Shown: positions 32,001-45,300 of the stretch, in pieces
Position numbering within the stretch: the stretch's first letter is position 1
Layout: each line of letters opens with the position of its first letter
Assembly (NCBI GenBank): GCA_958298945.1
Contig: OY282607.1
Span: 51,747,020-51,811,019 of the forward strand
Source of the DNA: Atherix ibis
Taxonomy: Eukaryota; Arthropoda; Insecta; Diptera; Athericidae
Direction of reading: 5' to 3'
DNA length: 64,000 bases
Translations under genes and position numbers: made by a program
The notes under the pieces: model-generated
What the model was told of the DNA's origin: nothing
Database searches by the model: none
Seen by the model: the letters and a program-made list of their open reading frames with translations, nothing else

Positions 32001-35000
32001 TCTATGGGCAAATTGTAGAAAATATTGCATATAATTTGTTGTTTTTGTCTTTAAAATTGGTTTTTCACTATGAAAATGCTGTTTTTTTAAAAAACAAAAT
32101 AAAGGAAAACATAAAAAAGTATTAAAAAAACATTTGCTAAACCACCTGCCCGCCATATAACAAAAAAAATCCACAAGAAAAGGCTAAGAAAGAGCGCTCA
32201 AAGAATAAATAATAAATCGGTAATCAAAAGATATGCAAAAATCCAAACAAAAAACCCGACAAATCCGAAATTTGAAGCAAGAATGCAAGAAAATCAAATT
32301 TTTACACCAGGCGACCAGTTTTCTCAGAAAATAGGAGTCAAAAATAATTACACTGAGTCCACTTGTTCTTAAAATTGGTTTTTCTCTATGAAAATGATAG
32401 TCTTTTGGAGATTTTTATTTTGGTTTTGTTGCAAACAATTGGGTGGCACTTCTCTGGATCTTATTATCCTGATCGGAGGAAGAGTGTCCTTTCAGAATAA
32501 ATTTCTGTGGGCAAATTGTAGAAAATATTACATATAATTTGTTGTTTTTGTCTTTGAAATTAATTTTTCACTATGAAAATGGCGTTTTTTTTTATACAAA
32601 ATAAAGGAAAACATAAAAAAGTATTAAAAACTCATTTAGTAAACTACCTGCCCGGCATATAACAAGAAAAATCCACAAGAAAAGGCTAAGAAAGAGCGCT
32701 CAAAGAATAAATAATAAATCGGCAACCAAAATATATGCAAAAATCCAAACAAAAAACCCGACAAATCCGAAATTTGAACCATAAATGCAAGAAAATCAAG
32801 TTTTTACAACAGGCGACCAGTTTTCTCAGAAAATAGGAGGCAAAAATAATTACACTGAGTCCACTTGTTCTTAAAATTGGTTTTTCTCTATGAAAATGAT
32901 AGTTTTTTGGAGATTTTTATTTTGGTTTTGTTGCAAACAATTGGGTGAAGCTTCTCTGGATCTTATTATCCTGATCGGAGGAAGAGTGTCCTTTCAGAAT
33001 AACTTTCTGTAGGCAAATTGTAGAAAATATTGCATATAATTTGTTGTTTTTGTCTTTGAAATTAGTTTTTCACTATGAAAATGGCGTTTTTTTTTAAACG
33101 AAATAAAGGAAAACATAAAAAAGTATTAAAAAGTCATTTAGTAAACAACCTGCCCGGCATATAACAAAAAAAATCCACAAGAAAAGCCTAAGAAAGAGCG
33201 CTCAAAGAATAAATAATAAATCGGCAACCAAAATATATGCAAAAATCCAAACAAAAAAACCGACAAATCCGAAATTTGAACCATAAATGCAAGAAAATCA
33301 ACTTTTTACACCAGGCGACCAGTTTTCTCAGAAAATAGGAGGCATAAATAATTACACTGAGTCCACTTGTTCTTAAAATTGGTTTTTCTCTACGATAATG
33401 ATAGTTTTTTGGAGATTTTTATTTTGGTTTTGTTGCAAACAATTGGGTGAAGCTTCTCTGGATCTTATTATCCTCATCGGAGGAAGAGTGTCCTTTCAGA
33501 ATAAATTTCTCTGGGCAAATTGTAGAAAATATTGCATATAATTTGTTGTTTTTGTCTTTGAAATTCGTTTTTCACTATGAAAATGACGTTTTTTTTAAAA
33601 CAAAATAAAGGAAAACATAAAAAAGTATTAAAAACTCATTTAGTAAACCACCTGCCCGGCATATAACAAAAAAAATCCACAAGAAAAGGCTAAGAAAGAG
33701 CGCTCAAAGAATAAATAATAAATCGGCAACCAAAATATATGCAAAAATCCAAACAAAAAACCCGACAAATCCAAAATTTGAACCATAAATGCAAGAAAAT
33801 CAACTTTTTACACCAGGCGACCAGTTTTCTCAGAAAATAGGAGGCAAACATAATTACACTGAGTCCACTTGTTCTTAAAATTGGTTTTTCTCTATGAAAA
33901 TGATAGTTTTTTTGGAGATTTTTATTTTGGTTTTGTTGCAAACAATTGGGTGAAGCTTCTCTGGATCTTATTATCCTGATCGGAGGAAGAGTGTCCTTTC
34001 AGAATAAATTTCTGTGGGCAAATTGTAGAAAATATTGCATATAATTTGTTGTTTTTGTCTTTGAAATTATTTTTTCACTATGAAAATGGCGTTTTTTTTT
34101 TTAAACAAAATAAAGGAAAACATAAAAAAGTATTAAAAACTCATTTAGTAAACCATCTGCCCGGCATATAACAAAAAAAATCCACAAGAAAAGGCTAACA
34201 AAGAGCGCTCAAAGAATAAATAATAAATCGGCAACCAAAATATATGCAAAAATCCAAACAAAAAACCCGACAAATCCGAAATTTGAACCATAAATGCAAG
34301 AAAATCAACTTTTTACACCAGGCGACCAGTTTTCTCAGAAAATAGGAGGCAAAAATAATTACACTGAGTCCACTTGTTCTTAAAATTGGTTTTTCTCTAT
34401 GAAAATGATAGTTTTTTGGAGATTTTTATTTTGGTTTTGTTGCAAACAATTGGGTGAAGGTTCTCTGGATCTTATTATCCTGATCGGAGGAAGAGTGTCC
34501 TTTCAGAATAAATGTCTGTGGGCAAATTGTAGAAAATATTGCATATAATTTGTTGTTTTTGTCTTTGAAATTAGTTTTTCACTATGAAAATGGCGTTTTT
34601 TTTTTAAACAAAATAAAGGAAAACATAAAAAAGTATTAAAAACTCATTTAGTAAACCACCTGCCCGGCATATAACAAAAAAAATCCACAAGAAAAGGCTA
34701 AGAAAGAGCGCTCAAAGAATAAATAATAAATCGGCAACCAAAATATATGCAAAAATCCAAACAAAAAACCCGACAAATCCGAAATTTGAACCATAAATGC
34801 AAGAAAATCAACTTTTTACACCAGGCGACCAGTTTTCTCAGAAAATAGGAGGCAAAAATAATTACACTGAGACCACTTGTTCTTAAAATTGGTTTTTCTC
34901 TATGAAAATGATAGTTTTTTGGAGATTTTTATTTTGGTTTTGTTGCAAACAATTGGGTGAAGCTTCTCTGGATCTTATTATCCTGATCGGAGGAAGAGTG

Positions 35001-38000
35001 TCCTTTCAGAATAAACTTCTGTGGGCAAATTGTAGAAAATATTGCATATAATTTGTTGTTTTTGTCTTTGAAATTAGTTTTTCACTATGAAAATGGCGTT
35101 TTTTTTTTTAAACAAAATAAAGGAAAACATAAAAAAGTATTAAAAACTCATTTAGTAAACCACCTGCTCGGCATATAACAAACAAAATCCACAAGAAAAG
35201 GCTAAGAAAGAGCGCTCAAAGAATAAATAATAAATCGGCAACCAAAATATATGCAAAAATCCAAACAAAAAACCCGACAAATCCGAAATTTGAACCATAA
35301 ATGCAAGAAAATCAACTTTTTATACCAGGCGACCAGTTTTCTCAGAAAATAGGAGGCAAAAATAATTACACTGAGTCCACTTGTTCTTAAAATTGGTTTT
35401 TCTCTATGAAAATGATAGTTTTTTGGAGATTTTTATTTTGGTTTTGTTGCAAACAATTGGGTGAAGCTTCTCTGGATCTTATTATCCTGATCGGAGGAAG
35501 AGTGTCCTTTCAGAATAAATTTCTGTGGGCAAATTGTAGAAAATATTGCATATAATTTGTTGTTTTTGTCTTTGAAATTATTTTTTCACTATGAAAATGG
35601 CGTTTTTTTTTTAAACAAAATAAAGGAAAACATAAAAAAGTATTAAAAACTCATTTAGTAAACCATCTGCCCGGCATATAACAAAAAAAATCCACAAGAA
35701 AAGGCTAAGAAAGAGCGCTCAAAGAATAAATAATAAATCGGCAACCAAAATATATGCAAAAATCCAAACAAAAAACCCGACAAATCCGAAATTTGAACCA
35801 TAAATGCAAGAAAATCAACTTTTTACACCAGGCGACCAGTTTTCTCAGAAAATAGGAGGCAAAAATAATTACACTGAGTCCACTTGTTCTTAAAATTGGT
35901 TTTTCTCTATGAAAATGATAGTTTTTTGGAGATTTTTATTTTGGTTTTGTTGCAAACAATTGGGTGAAGCTTCTCTGGATCTTATTATCCTGATCGGAGG
36001 AAGAGTGTCCTTTCAGAATAAATTTCTGTGGGCAAATTGTAGAAAATATTGCATATAATTTGTTGTTTTTGTCTTTGAAATTAGTTTTTCACTATGAAAA
36101 TGGCGTTTTTTTTTTAAACAAAATAAAGGAAAACATAAAAAAGTATTAAAAACTCATTTAGTAAACCACCTGCCCGGCATATAACAAAAAAAATCCACAA
36201 GAAAAGGCTAAGAAAGAGCGCTCAAAGAATAAATAATAAATCGGCAACCAAAATATATGCAAAAATCCAAACAAAAAACCCGACAAATCCGAAATTTGAA
36301 CCATAAATGCAAGAAAATCAACTTTTTACACCAGGCGACCAGTTTTCTCAGAAAATAGGAGGTAAAAATAATTACACTGAGTCCACTTGTTCTTAAAATT
36401 GGTTTTTCTCTATGAAAATGATAGTTTTTTGTAGATTTTTATTTTGGTTTTGTTGCAAACAATTGGGTGAAGCTTCTCTGGATCTTATTATCCTGATCGG
36501 AGGAAGAGTGTCCTTTCAGAATAAACTTCTGTGGGCAAATTGTAGAAAATATTGCATATAATTTGTTGTTTTTGTCTTTGAAATTAGTTTTTCACTATGA
36601 AAATGGCGTTTTTTTTTTTAAACAAAATAAAGGAAAACATAAAAAAGTATTAAAAACTCTTTTAGTAAACCACCTGCCCGGCATTTAACAAACAAAATCC
36701 ACAAGAAAAGGCTAAGAAAGAGCGCTCAAAGAATAAATAATAAATCGGCAACCAAAATGTATGCAAAAATCCAAACAAAAAACCCGACAAATCCGAAATT
36801 TGAACCATAAATGCAAGAAAATCAACTTTTTATACCAGGCGACCAGTTTTCTCAGAAAATAGGAGGCAAAAATAATTACACTGAGTCCACTTGTTCTTAA
36901 AATTGGTTTTTCTCTATGAAAATGATAGTTTTTTGGAGATTTTTATTTTGGTTTTGTTGCAAACAATTGGGTGAAGCTTCTCTGGATCTTATTATCCTGA
37001 TCGGAGGAAGAGTGTCCTTTCAGAATAAATTTCTGTGGGCAAATTGTAGAAAATATTGCATATAATTTGTTGTTTTTGTCTTTGAAATTAGTTTTTCACT
37101 ATGAAAATGGCGTTTTTTTTTAAAACAAAATAAAGGAAAACATAAAAAAGTATTAAAAACTCATTTAGTAAACCACCTGCCCGGCATATAACAAACAAAA
37201 TCCACAAGAAAAGGCTAAGAAAGAGCGCTCAAAGAATAAATAATAAATCGGCAACCAAAATATATGCAAAAATCCAAACAAAAAACCCGACAAATCCGAA
37301 ATTTGAACCATAAATGCAAGAAAATCAACTTTTTATACCAGGCGACCAGTTTTCTCAGAAAATAGGAGGCAAAAATAATTACACTGAGTCCACTTGTTCT
37401 TAAAATTGGTTTTTCTCTATGAAAATGATAGTTTTTTGGAGATTTTTATTTTGGTTTTGTTGCAAACAATTGGGTGAAGCTTCTCTGGATCTTATTATCC
37501 TGATCGGAGGAAGAGTGTCCTTTCAGAATAAATTTCTGTGGGCAAATTGTAGAAAATATTGCATATAATTTGTTGTTTTTGTCTTTGAAATTAGTTTTTC
37601 ACTATGAAAATGGCGTTTTTTTTTTTAAACAAAATAAAGGAAAACATAAAAAAGTATTAAAAACTCATTTAGTAAACCACCTGCCCGGCATATAACAAAC
37701 AAAATCCACAAGAAAAGGCTAAGAAAGAGCGCTCAAAGAATAAATAATAAATCGGCAACCAAAATATATGCAAAAATCCAAACAAAAAACCCGACAAATC
37801 CGAAATTTGAACCATAAATGCAAGAAAATCAACTTTTTATACCAGGCGACCAGTTGTCTCAGAAAATAGGAGTCAAAAATAATTACACTGAGTCCACTTG
37901 TTCTTAAAATTGGTTTTTCTCTATGAAAATGATAGTTTTTTGGAGATTTTTATTTTGGTTTTGTTGCAAACAATTGGGTGAAGCTTCTCTGAATCTTATT

Positions 38001-39871
38001 ATCCTGATCGGAGGAAGAGTGTCCTTTCAGAATAAATTTCTGTGGGCAAATTGTAGAAAATATTGCATATAATTTGTTGTTTTTGTCTTTGAAATTAGTT
38101 TTTCACTATGAAAATGGCGTTTTTTTTTTAAACAAAATAAAGGAAAACATTAAAAAGTATTAAAAACTCATTTAGTAAACCACCTGCCCGGCATATAACA
38201 AAAAAAATCCACAAGAAAAGGCTAAGAAAGAGCGCTCAAAGAATAAATAATAAATCGGCAACCAAAATATATGCAAAAATCCAAACAAAAAACCCGACAA
38301 ATCCGAAATTTGAACCATAAATGCAAGAAAATCAACTTTTTATACCAGGCGACCAGTTTTCTCAGAAAATAGGAGGCAAAAATAATTACACTGAGTCCAC
38401 TTGTTCTTAAAATTGGTTTTTCTCTATGAAAATGATAGTTTTTTGGAGATTTTTATTTTGGTTTTGTTGCAAACAATTGGGTGAAGCTTCTCTGGATCTT
38501 ATTATCCTGATCGGAGGAAGAGTGTCCTTTCAGAATAAATTTCTGTGGGCAAATTGTAGAAAATATTGCATATAATTTGTTGTTTTTGTCTTTGAAATTA
38601 GTTTTTCACTATGAAAATGGCGTTTTTTTTAAACAAAATAAAGGAAAACATTAAAAAGTATTAAAAACTCATTTAGTAAACCACCTGCCCGGCATATAAC
38701 AAAAAAAATCCACAAGAAAAGGCTAAGAAAGAGCGCTCAAAGAATAAATAATAAATCGGCAACCAAAATATATGCAAAAATCCATACAAAAAACCCGACA
38801 AATCCGAAATTTTAACCATAAATGCAAGAAAATCAACTTTTTACACCAGGCGACCAGTTTTCTCAGAAAATAGGAGGCAAAAATAATTACACTGAGTCCA
38901 CTTGTTCTTAAAATTGGTTTTTCTCTATGAAAATGATAGTTTTTTGGAGATTTTTATTTTGGTTTTGTTGCAAACAATTGGGTGAAACTTCTCTGGATCT
39001 TATTATCCTGATCGGAGAAAGAGTGTCCTTTCAGAATAAATTTCTGTGGGCAAATTGTAGAAAATATTACATATAATTTGTTGTTTTTGTCTTTGAAATT
39101 AATTTTTCACTATGAAAATGGCGTTTTTTTTTAAAACAAAATAAAGGAAAACATAAAAAAGTATTAAAAACTCATTTAGTAAACCACCTGCCCGGCATAT
39201 AACAAAAAAAATCCACAAGAAAAGGCTAAGAAAGAGCGCTCAAAGAATAAATAATAAATCGGCAACCAAAATATATGCAAAAATCCAAACAAAAAACCCG
39301 ACAAATCCGAAATTTGAACCATAAATGCAAGAAAATCAACTTTTTACACCAGGCGACCAGTTTTCTCAGAAAATAGGAGGCAAAAATAATTACACTGAGT
39401 CCACTTGTTCTTAAAATTGGTTTTTCTCTATGAAAATGATAGTTTTTTGGAGATTTTTATTTTGGTTTTGTTGCAAACAATTGGGTGAAGCTTCTCTGGA
39501 TCTTATTATCCTGATCGGAGGAAGATTGTCCTTTCAGAATAAATTTCTGTGGGCAAATTGTAGAAAATATTGCATATAATTTGTTGTTTTTGTCTTTGAA
39601 ATTAGTTTTTCACTATGAAAATGGCGTTTTTTTTTTAAACAAAATAAAGGAAAACATAAAAAAGTATTAAAAACTCATTTAGTAAACCACCTGCCCGGCA
39701 TATAACAAAAAAAATCCACAAGAAAAGGCTAAGAAAGAGCGCTCAAAGAATAAATAATAAATCGGCAACCAAAATATATGCAAAAATCCAAACAAAAAAC
39801 CCGACAAATCCGAAATTTGAACCATAAATGCAAGAAAATCAACTTTTTACACCAGGCGATCAGTTTTCTCA

Positions 39872-42393
39872 GAAAATAGGAGGCAAAAATAATTACACTG
39901 AGTCCACTTGTTCTTAAAATTGGTTTTTCTCTATGAAAATGATAGTTTTTTGGAGATTTTTATTTTGGTTTTGTTGCAAACAATTGGATGAAGCTTCTCT
40001 AGATCTTATTATCCTGATCGGAGGAAGAGTGTCCTTTCAGAATAAATTTCTGTGGGCAAATTGTAGAAAATATTGCATATAATTTGTTGTTTTTGTCTTT
40101 GAAATTAGTTTTTCACTATGAAAATGGCGTTTTTTTTTTAAACAAAATAAAGGAAAACATAAAAAAGTATTAAAAACTCATTTAGTTAACCACCTGCCCG
40201 GCATATAACAAAAAAAATTTCACAAGAAAAGGCTAAGAAAGAGCGCTCAAAGAATAAATAATAAATCGGCAACCAAAATATATGCAAAAATCCAAACAAA
40301 AAACCCGACAAATCCAAAATTTGAACCATAAATGCAAGAAAATCAACTTTTTACACCAGGCGACCAGTTTTCTCAGAAAATAGGAGGCAAAAATAATTAC
40401 ACTGAGTCCACTTGTTCTTAAAATTGGTTTTTCTCTATGAAAATGATAGTTTTTTTGGAGATTTTTATTTTAATTTTGTTGCAAACAATTGGGTGAAGCT
40501 TCTCTGGATCTTATTATCCTGATCGGAGGAAGAGTGTCCTTTCAGAATAAATTTCTGTGGGCAAATTGTAGAAAATATTGCATATAATTTGTTGTTTTTG
40601 TCTTTGAAATTAGTTTTTCACTATGAAAATGGCGTTTTTTTTTTTAAACAAAATAAAGGAAAACATAAAAAAGTATTAAAAACTCATTTAGTAAACCACC
40701 TGCCCGGCATATAACAAAAAAAATCCACAAGAAAAGGCTAAGAAAGAGCGCTCAAAGAATAAATAATAAATCGGCAACCAAAATATATGCAAAAATCCAA
40801 ACAAAAAACCCGACAAATCCGAAATTTGAACCATAAATGCAAGAAAATCAACTTTTTACACCAGGCGACCAGTTTTCTCAGAAAATAGGAGGCAAAAATA
40901 ATTACACTGAGTCCACTTGTTCTTAAAATTGGTTTTTCTCTATGAAAATGATAGTTTTTTGGAGATTTTTATTTTGGTTTTGTTGCAAACAATTGGGTGA
41001 AGCTTCTCTGGATCTTATTATCCTGATCGGAGGAAGAGTGTCCTTTCAGAATAAATTTCTGTGGGCAAATTGTAGAAAATATTGCATATAATTTGTTGTT
41101 TTTGTCTTTGAAATTAGTTTTTCACTATGAAAATGGCGTTTTTTTTTTAAACAAAATAAAGGAAAACATAAAAAAGTATTAAAAACTCATTTAGTAAACC
41201 ACCTGCCCGGCATATAACAAAAAAAATCCACAAGAAAAGGCTAAGAAAGAGCGCTCAAAGAATAAATAATAAATCGGCAACCAAAATATATGCAAAAATC
41301 CAAACAAAAAACCCGACAAATCCGAAATTTGAACCATAAATGCAAGAAAATCAACTTTTTACACCAGGCGACCAGTTTTCTCAGAAAATAGGAGGCAAAA
41401 ATAATTACACTGAGTCCACTTGTTCTTAAAATTGGTTTTTCTCTATGAAAATGATAGTTTTTTGGAGATTTTTATTTTGGTTTTGTTGCAAACAATTGGA
41501 TGAAGCTTCTCTAGATCTTATTATCCTGATCGGAGGAAGAGTGTCCTTTCAGAATAAATTTCTGTGGGCAAATTGTAGAAAATATTGCATATAATTTGTT
41601 GTTTTTGTCTTTGAAATTAGTTTTTCACTATGAAAATGGCGTTTTTTTTTTAAACAAAATAAAGGAAAACATAAAAAAGTATTAAAAACTCATTTAGTAA
41701 ACCACCTGCCCGGCATATAACAAAAAAAATTTCACAAGAAAAGGCTAAGAAAGAGCGCTCAAAGAATAAATAATAAATCGGCAACCAAAATATATGCAAA
41801 AATCCAAACAAAAAACCCGACAAATCCAAAATTTGAACCATAAATGCAAGAAAATCAACTTTTTACACCAGGCGACCAGTTTTCTCAGAAAATAGGAGGC
41901 AAAAATAATTACACTGAGTCCACTTGTTCTTAAAATTGGTTTTTCTCTATGAAAATGATAGTTTTTTTGGAGATTTTTATTTTAATTTTGTTGCAAACAA
42001 TTGGGTGAAGCTTCTCTGGATCTTATTATCCTGATCGGAGGAAGAGTGTCCTTTCAGAATAAATTTCTGTGGGCAAATTGTAGAAAATATTGCATATAAT
42101 TTGTTGTTTTTGTCTTTGAAATTAGTTTTTCACTATGAAAATGGCGTTTTTTTTTTTAAACAAAATAAAGGAAAACATAAAAAAGTATTAAAAACTCATT
42201 TAGTAAACCACCTGCCCGGCATATAACAAACAAAATCCACAAGAAAAGGCTAAGAAAGAGCGCTCAAAGAATAAATAATAAATCGGCAACCAAAATATAT
42301 GCAAAAATCCAAACAAAAAACCCGACAAATCCGAAATTTGAACCATAAATGCAAGAAAATCAACTTTTTACACCAGGCGACCAGTTTTCTCAG
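39872..42393. repeat. Three-unit satellite duplication
   Basis: The units beginning at 39872 and 40376 carry rare variants (AATTGGATGAAGCTTCTCTAG, AAAAATTTCACAAG, AATCCAAAATTTG, TTTTATTTTAATTTTG), and the same set recurs in the same order at 41384 and 41888, offset about 1,512 bp. This is one three-unit duplication. Confidence 0.85.
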
Positions 42394-45300
42394 AAAATAG
42401 GAGGCAAAAATAATTACACTGAGTCCACTTGTTCTTAAAATTGGTTTTTCTCTATGAAAATGATAGTTTTTTGGAGATTTTTATGTTGGTTTTGTTGCAA
42501 ACAATTGGGTGAAGCTTCTCTGGATCTTATTATCCTGATCGGAGGAAGAGTGTCCTTTCAGAATAAATTTCTGTGGGCAAATTGTAGAAAATTTTGCATA
42601 TAATTTGTTGTTTTTGTCTTTGAAATTAGTTTTTCACTATGAAAATGGCGTTTTTTTTAAAGCAAAATAAAGGAAAACATAAAAAAGTATTAAAAACTCA
42701 TTTAGTAAACCACCTGCCCGGCATATAACAAAAAAATCCACAAGAAAAGGCTAAGAAAGAGCGCTCAAAGAATAAATAATAAATCGGCAACCAAAATATA
42801 TGCAAAAATCCAAACAAAAAACCCGACAAATCCGAAATTTGAACCATAAATGCAAGCAAATCAACTTTTTATACCAGGCGACCAGTTTTCTCAGAAAATA
42901 GGAGGCAAAAATAATTACACTGAGTCCACTTGTTCTTAAAATTGGTTTTTCTCTATGAAAATTATAGTTTTTTGGAGATTTTTATTTTGGTTTTGTTGCA
43001 AACAATTGGGTGAGCTTCTCTGGATCTTATTATCCTGATCGGAGGAAAAGTGTCCTTTCAGAATAAATTTCTGTGGGCAAATTGTAGAAAATATTGCATA
43101 TAATTTGTTGTTTTTGTCTTTGAAATTAGTTTTTCACTATGAAAATGGCGTTTTTTTTTTAAACAAAATAAAGGAAAACATTAAAAAGTATTAAAAACTC
43201 ATTTAGTAAACCACCTGCCCGGCATATAACAAAAAAAATCCACAAGAAAAGGCTAAGAAAGAGCGCTCAAAGAATAAATAATAAATCGGCAACCAAAATA
43301 TATGCAAAAATCCAAACAAAAAACCCGACAAATCCGAAATTTGAACCATAAATGCAAGAAAATCAACTTTTTACACCAGGCGACCAGTTTTCTCAGAAAA
43401 TAGGAGGCAAAAATAATTACACTGAGTCCACTTGTTCTTAAAATTGGTTTTTCTCTATGAAAATGATAGTTTTTTGGAGATTTTTATTTTGGTTTTGTTG
43501 CAAACAATTGGGTGAAACTTCTCTGGATCTTATTATCCTGATCGGAGAAAGAGTGTCCTTTCAGAATAAATTTCTGTGGGCAAATTGTAGAAAATATTAC
43601 ATATAATTTGTTTTTTTTGTCTTTGAAATTAATTTTTCACTATGAAAATGGCGTTTTTTAAAAAAACAAAATAAAGGAAAACATAAAAAAGTATTAAAAA
43701 CTCATTTAGTAAACCACCTGCCCGGCATATAACAAAAAAAATCCACAAGAAAAGGCTAAGAAAGAGCGCTCAAAGAATAAATAATAAATCGGCAACCAAA
43801 ATATATGCAAAAATCCAAACAAAAAACCCGACAAATCCGAAATTTGAACCATAAATGCAAGAAAATCAACTTTTTACACCAGGCGACCAGTTTTCTCAGA
43901 AAATAGGAGGCAAAAATTATTACACTGAGTCCACTTGTTCTTAAAATTGGTTTTTCTCTATGAAAATGATAGTTTTTTGGAGATTTTTATTTTGGTTTTG
44001 TTGCAAACAATTGGGTGAAGCTTCTCTGGATCTTATTATCCTGATCGGAGGAAGAGTATCCTTTCAGAATAAATTTCTGTGGGCAAATTGTAGAAAATAT
44101 TGCATATAATTTGTTGTTTTTGTCTTTGAAATTAGTTTTTCACTATGAAAATGGCGTTTTTTTTTAAACAAAATAAAGGAAAACATAAAAAAGTATTAAA
44201 AACTCATTTAGTAAACCACCTGCCCGGCATATAACAAAAAAAATCCACAAGAAAAGGCTAAGAAAGAGCGCTCAAAGAATAAATAATAAATCGGCAACCA
44301 AAATATATGCAAAAATCCAAACAAAAAACCCGACAAATCCGAAATTTGAACCATAAATGCAAGAAAATCAACTTTTTATACCAGGCGACCAGTTTTCTCA
44401 GAAAATAGGAGGCAAAAATAATTACACTGAGTCCACTTGTTCTTAAAATTGGTTTTTCTCTATGAAAATGATAGTTTTTTGGAGATTTTTATTTTGGTTT
44501 TGTTGCAAACAATTGGGTGAAGCTTCTCTGGATCTTATTATCCTGATCGGAGGAAGAGTGTCCTTTCAGAATAAATTTCTGTGGGCAAATTGTAGAAAAT
44601 ATTGCATATAATTTGTTGTTTTTGTCTTTGAAATTAGTTTTTCACTATGAAAATGGCGTTTTTTTTTTAAACAAAATAAAGGAAAACATAAAAAAGTATT
44701 AAAAACTCATTTAGTAAACCACCTGCCCGGCATATAACAAAAAAAATCCACAAGAAAAGGCTAAGAAACAGCGCTCAAAGAATAAATAATAAATCAGCAA
44801 CCAAAATATATGCAAAAATCCAAACAAAAAACCCGACAAATCCGAAATTTTAACCATAAATGCAAGAAAATCAACTTTTTACACCAGGCGACCAGTTTTC
44901 TCAGAAAATAGGAGGCAAAAATAATTACACTGAGTCCACTTGTTCTTAAAATTTGTTTTTCTCTATGAAAATGATAGTTTTTTGGAGATTTTTATTTTGG
45001 TTTTGTTGCAAACAATTGGGTGAAGCTTCTCTGGATCTTATTATCCTGATCGGAGGAAGAGTGTCCTTTCAGAATAAATTTCTGTGGGCAAATTGTAGAA
45101 AATATTGCATATAATTTGTTGTTTATGTCTTTGAAATTAGTTTTTCACTATGAAAATGGCGTTTTTTTTTTAAACAAAATAAAGGAAAACATTAAAAAGT
45201 ATTAAAAACTCATTTAGTAAACCACCTGCCCGGCATATAACAAAAAAAATCCACAAGAAAAGGCTAAGAAAGAGTGCTCAAAGAATAAATAATAAATCGG

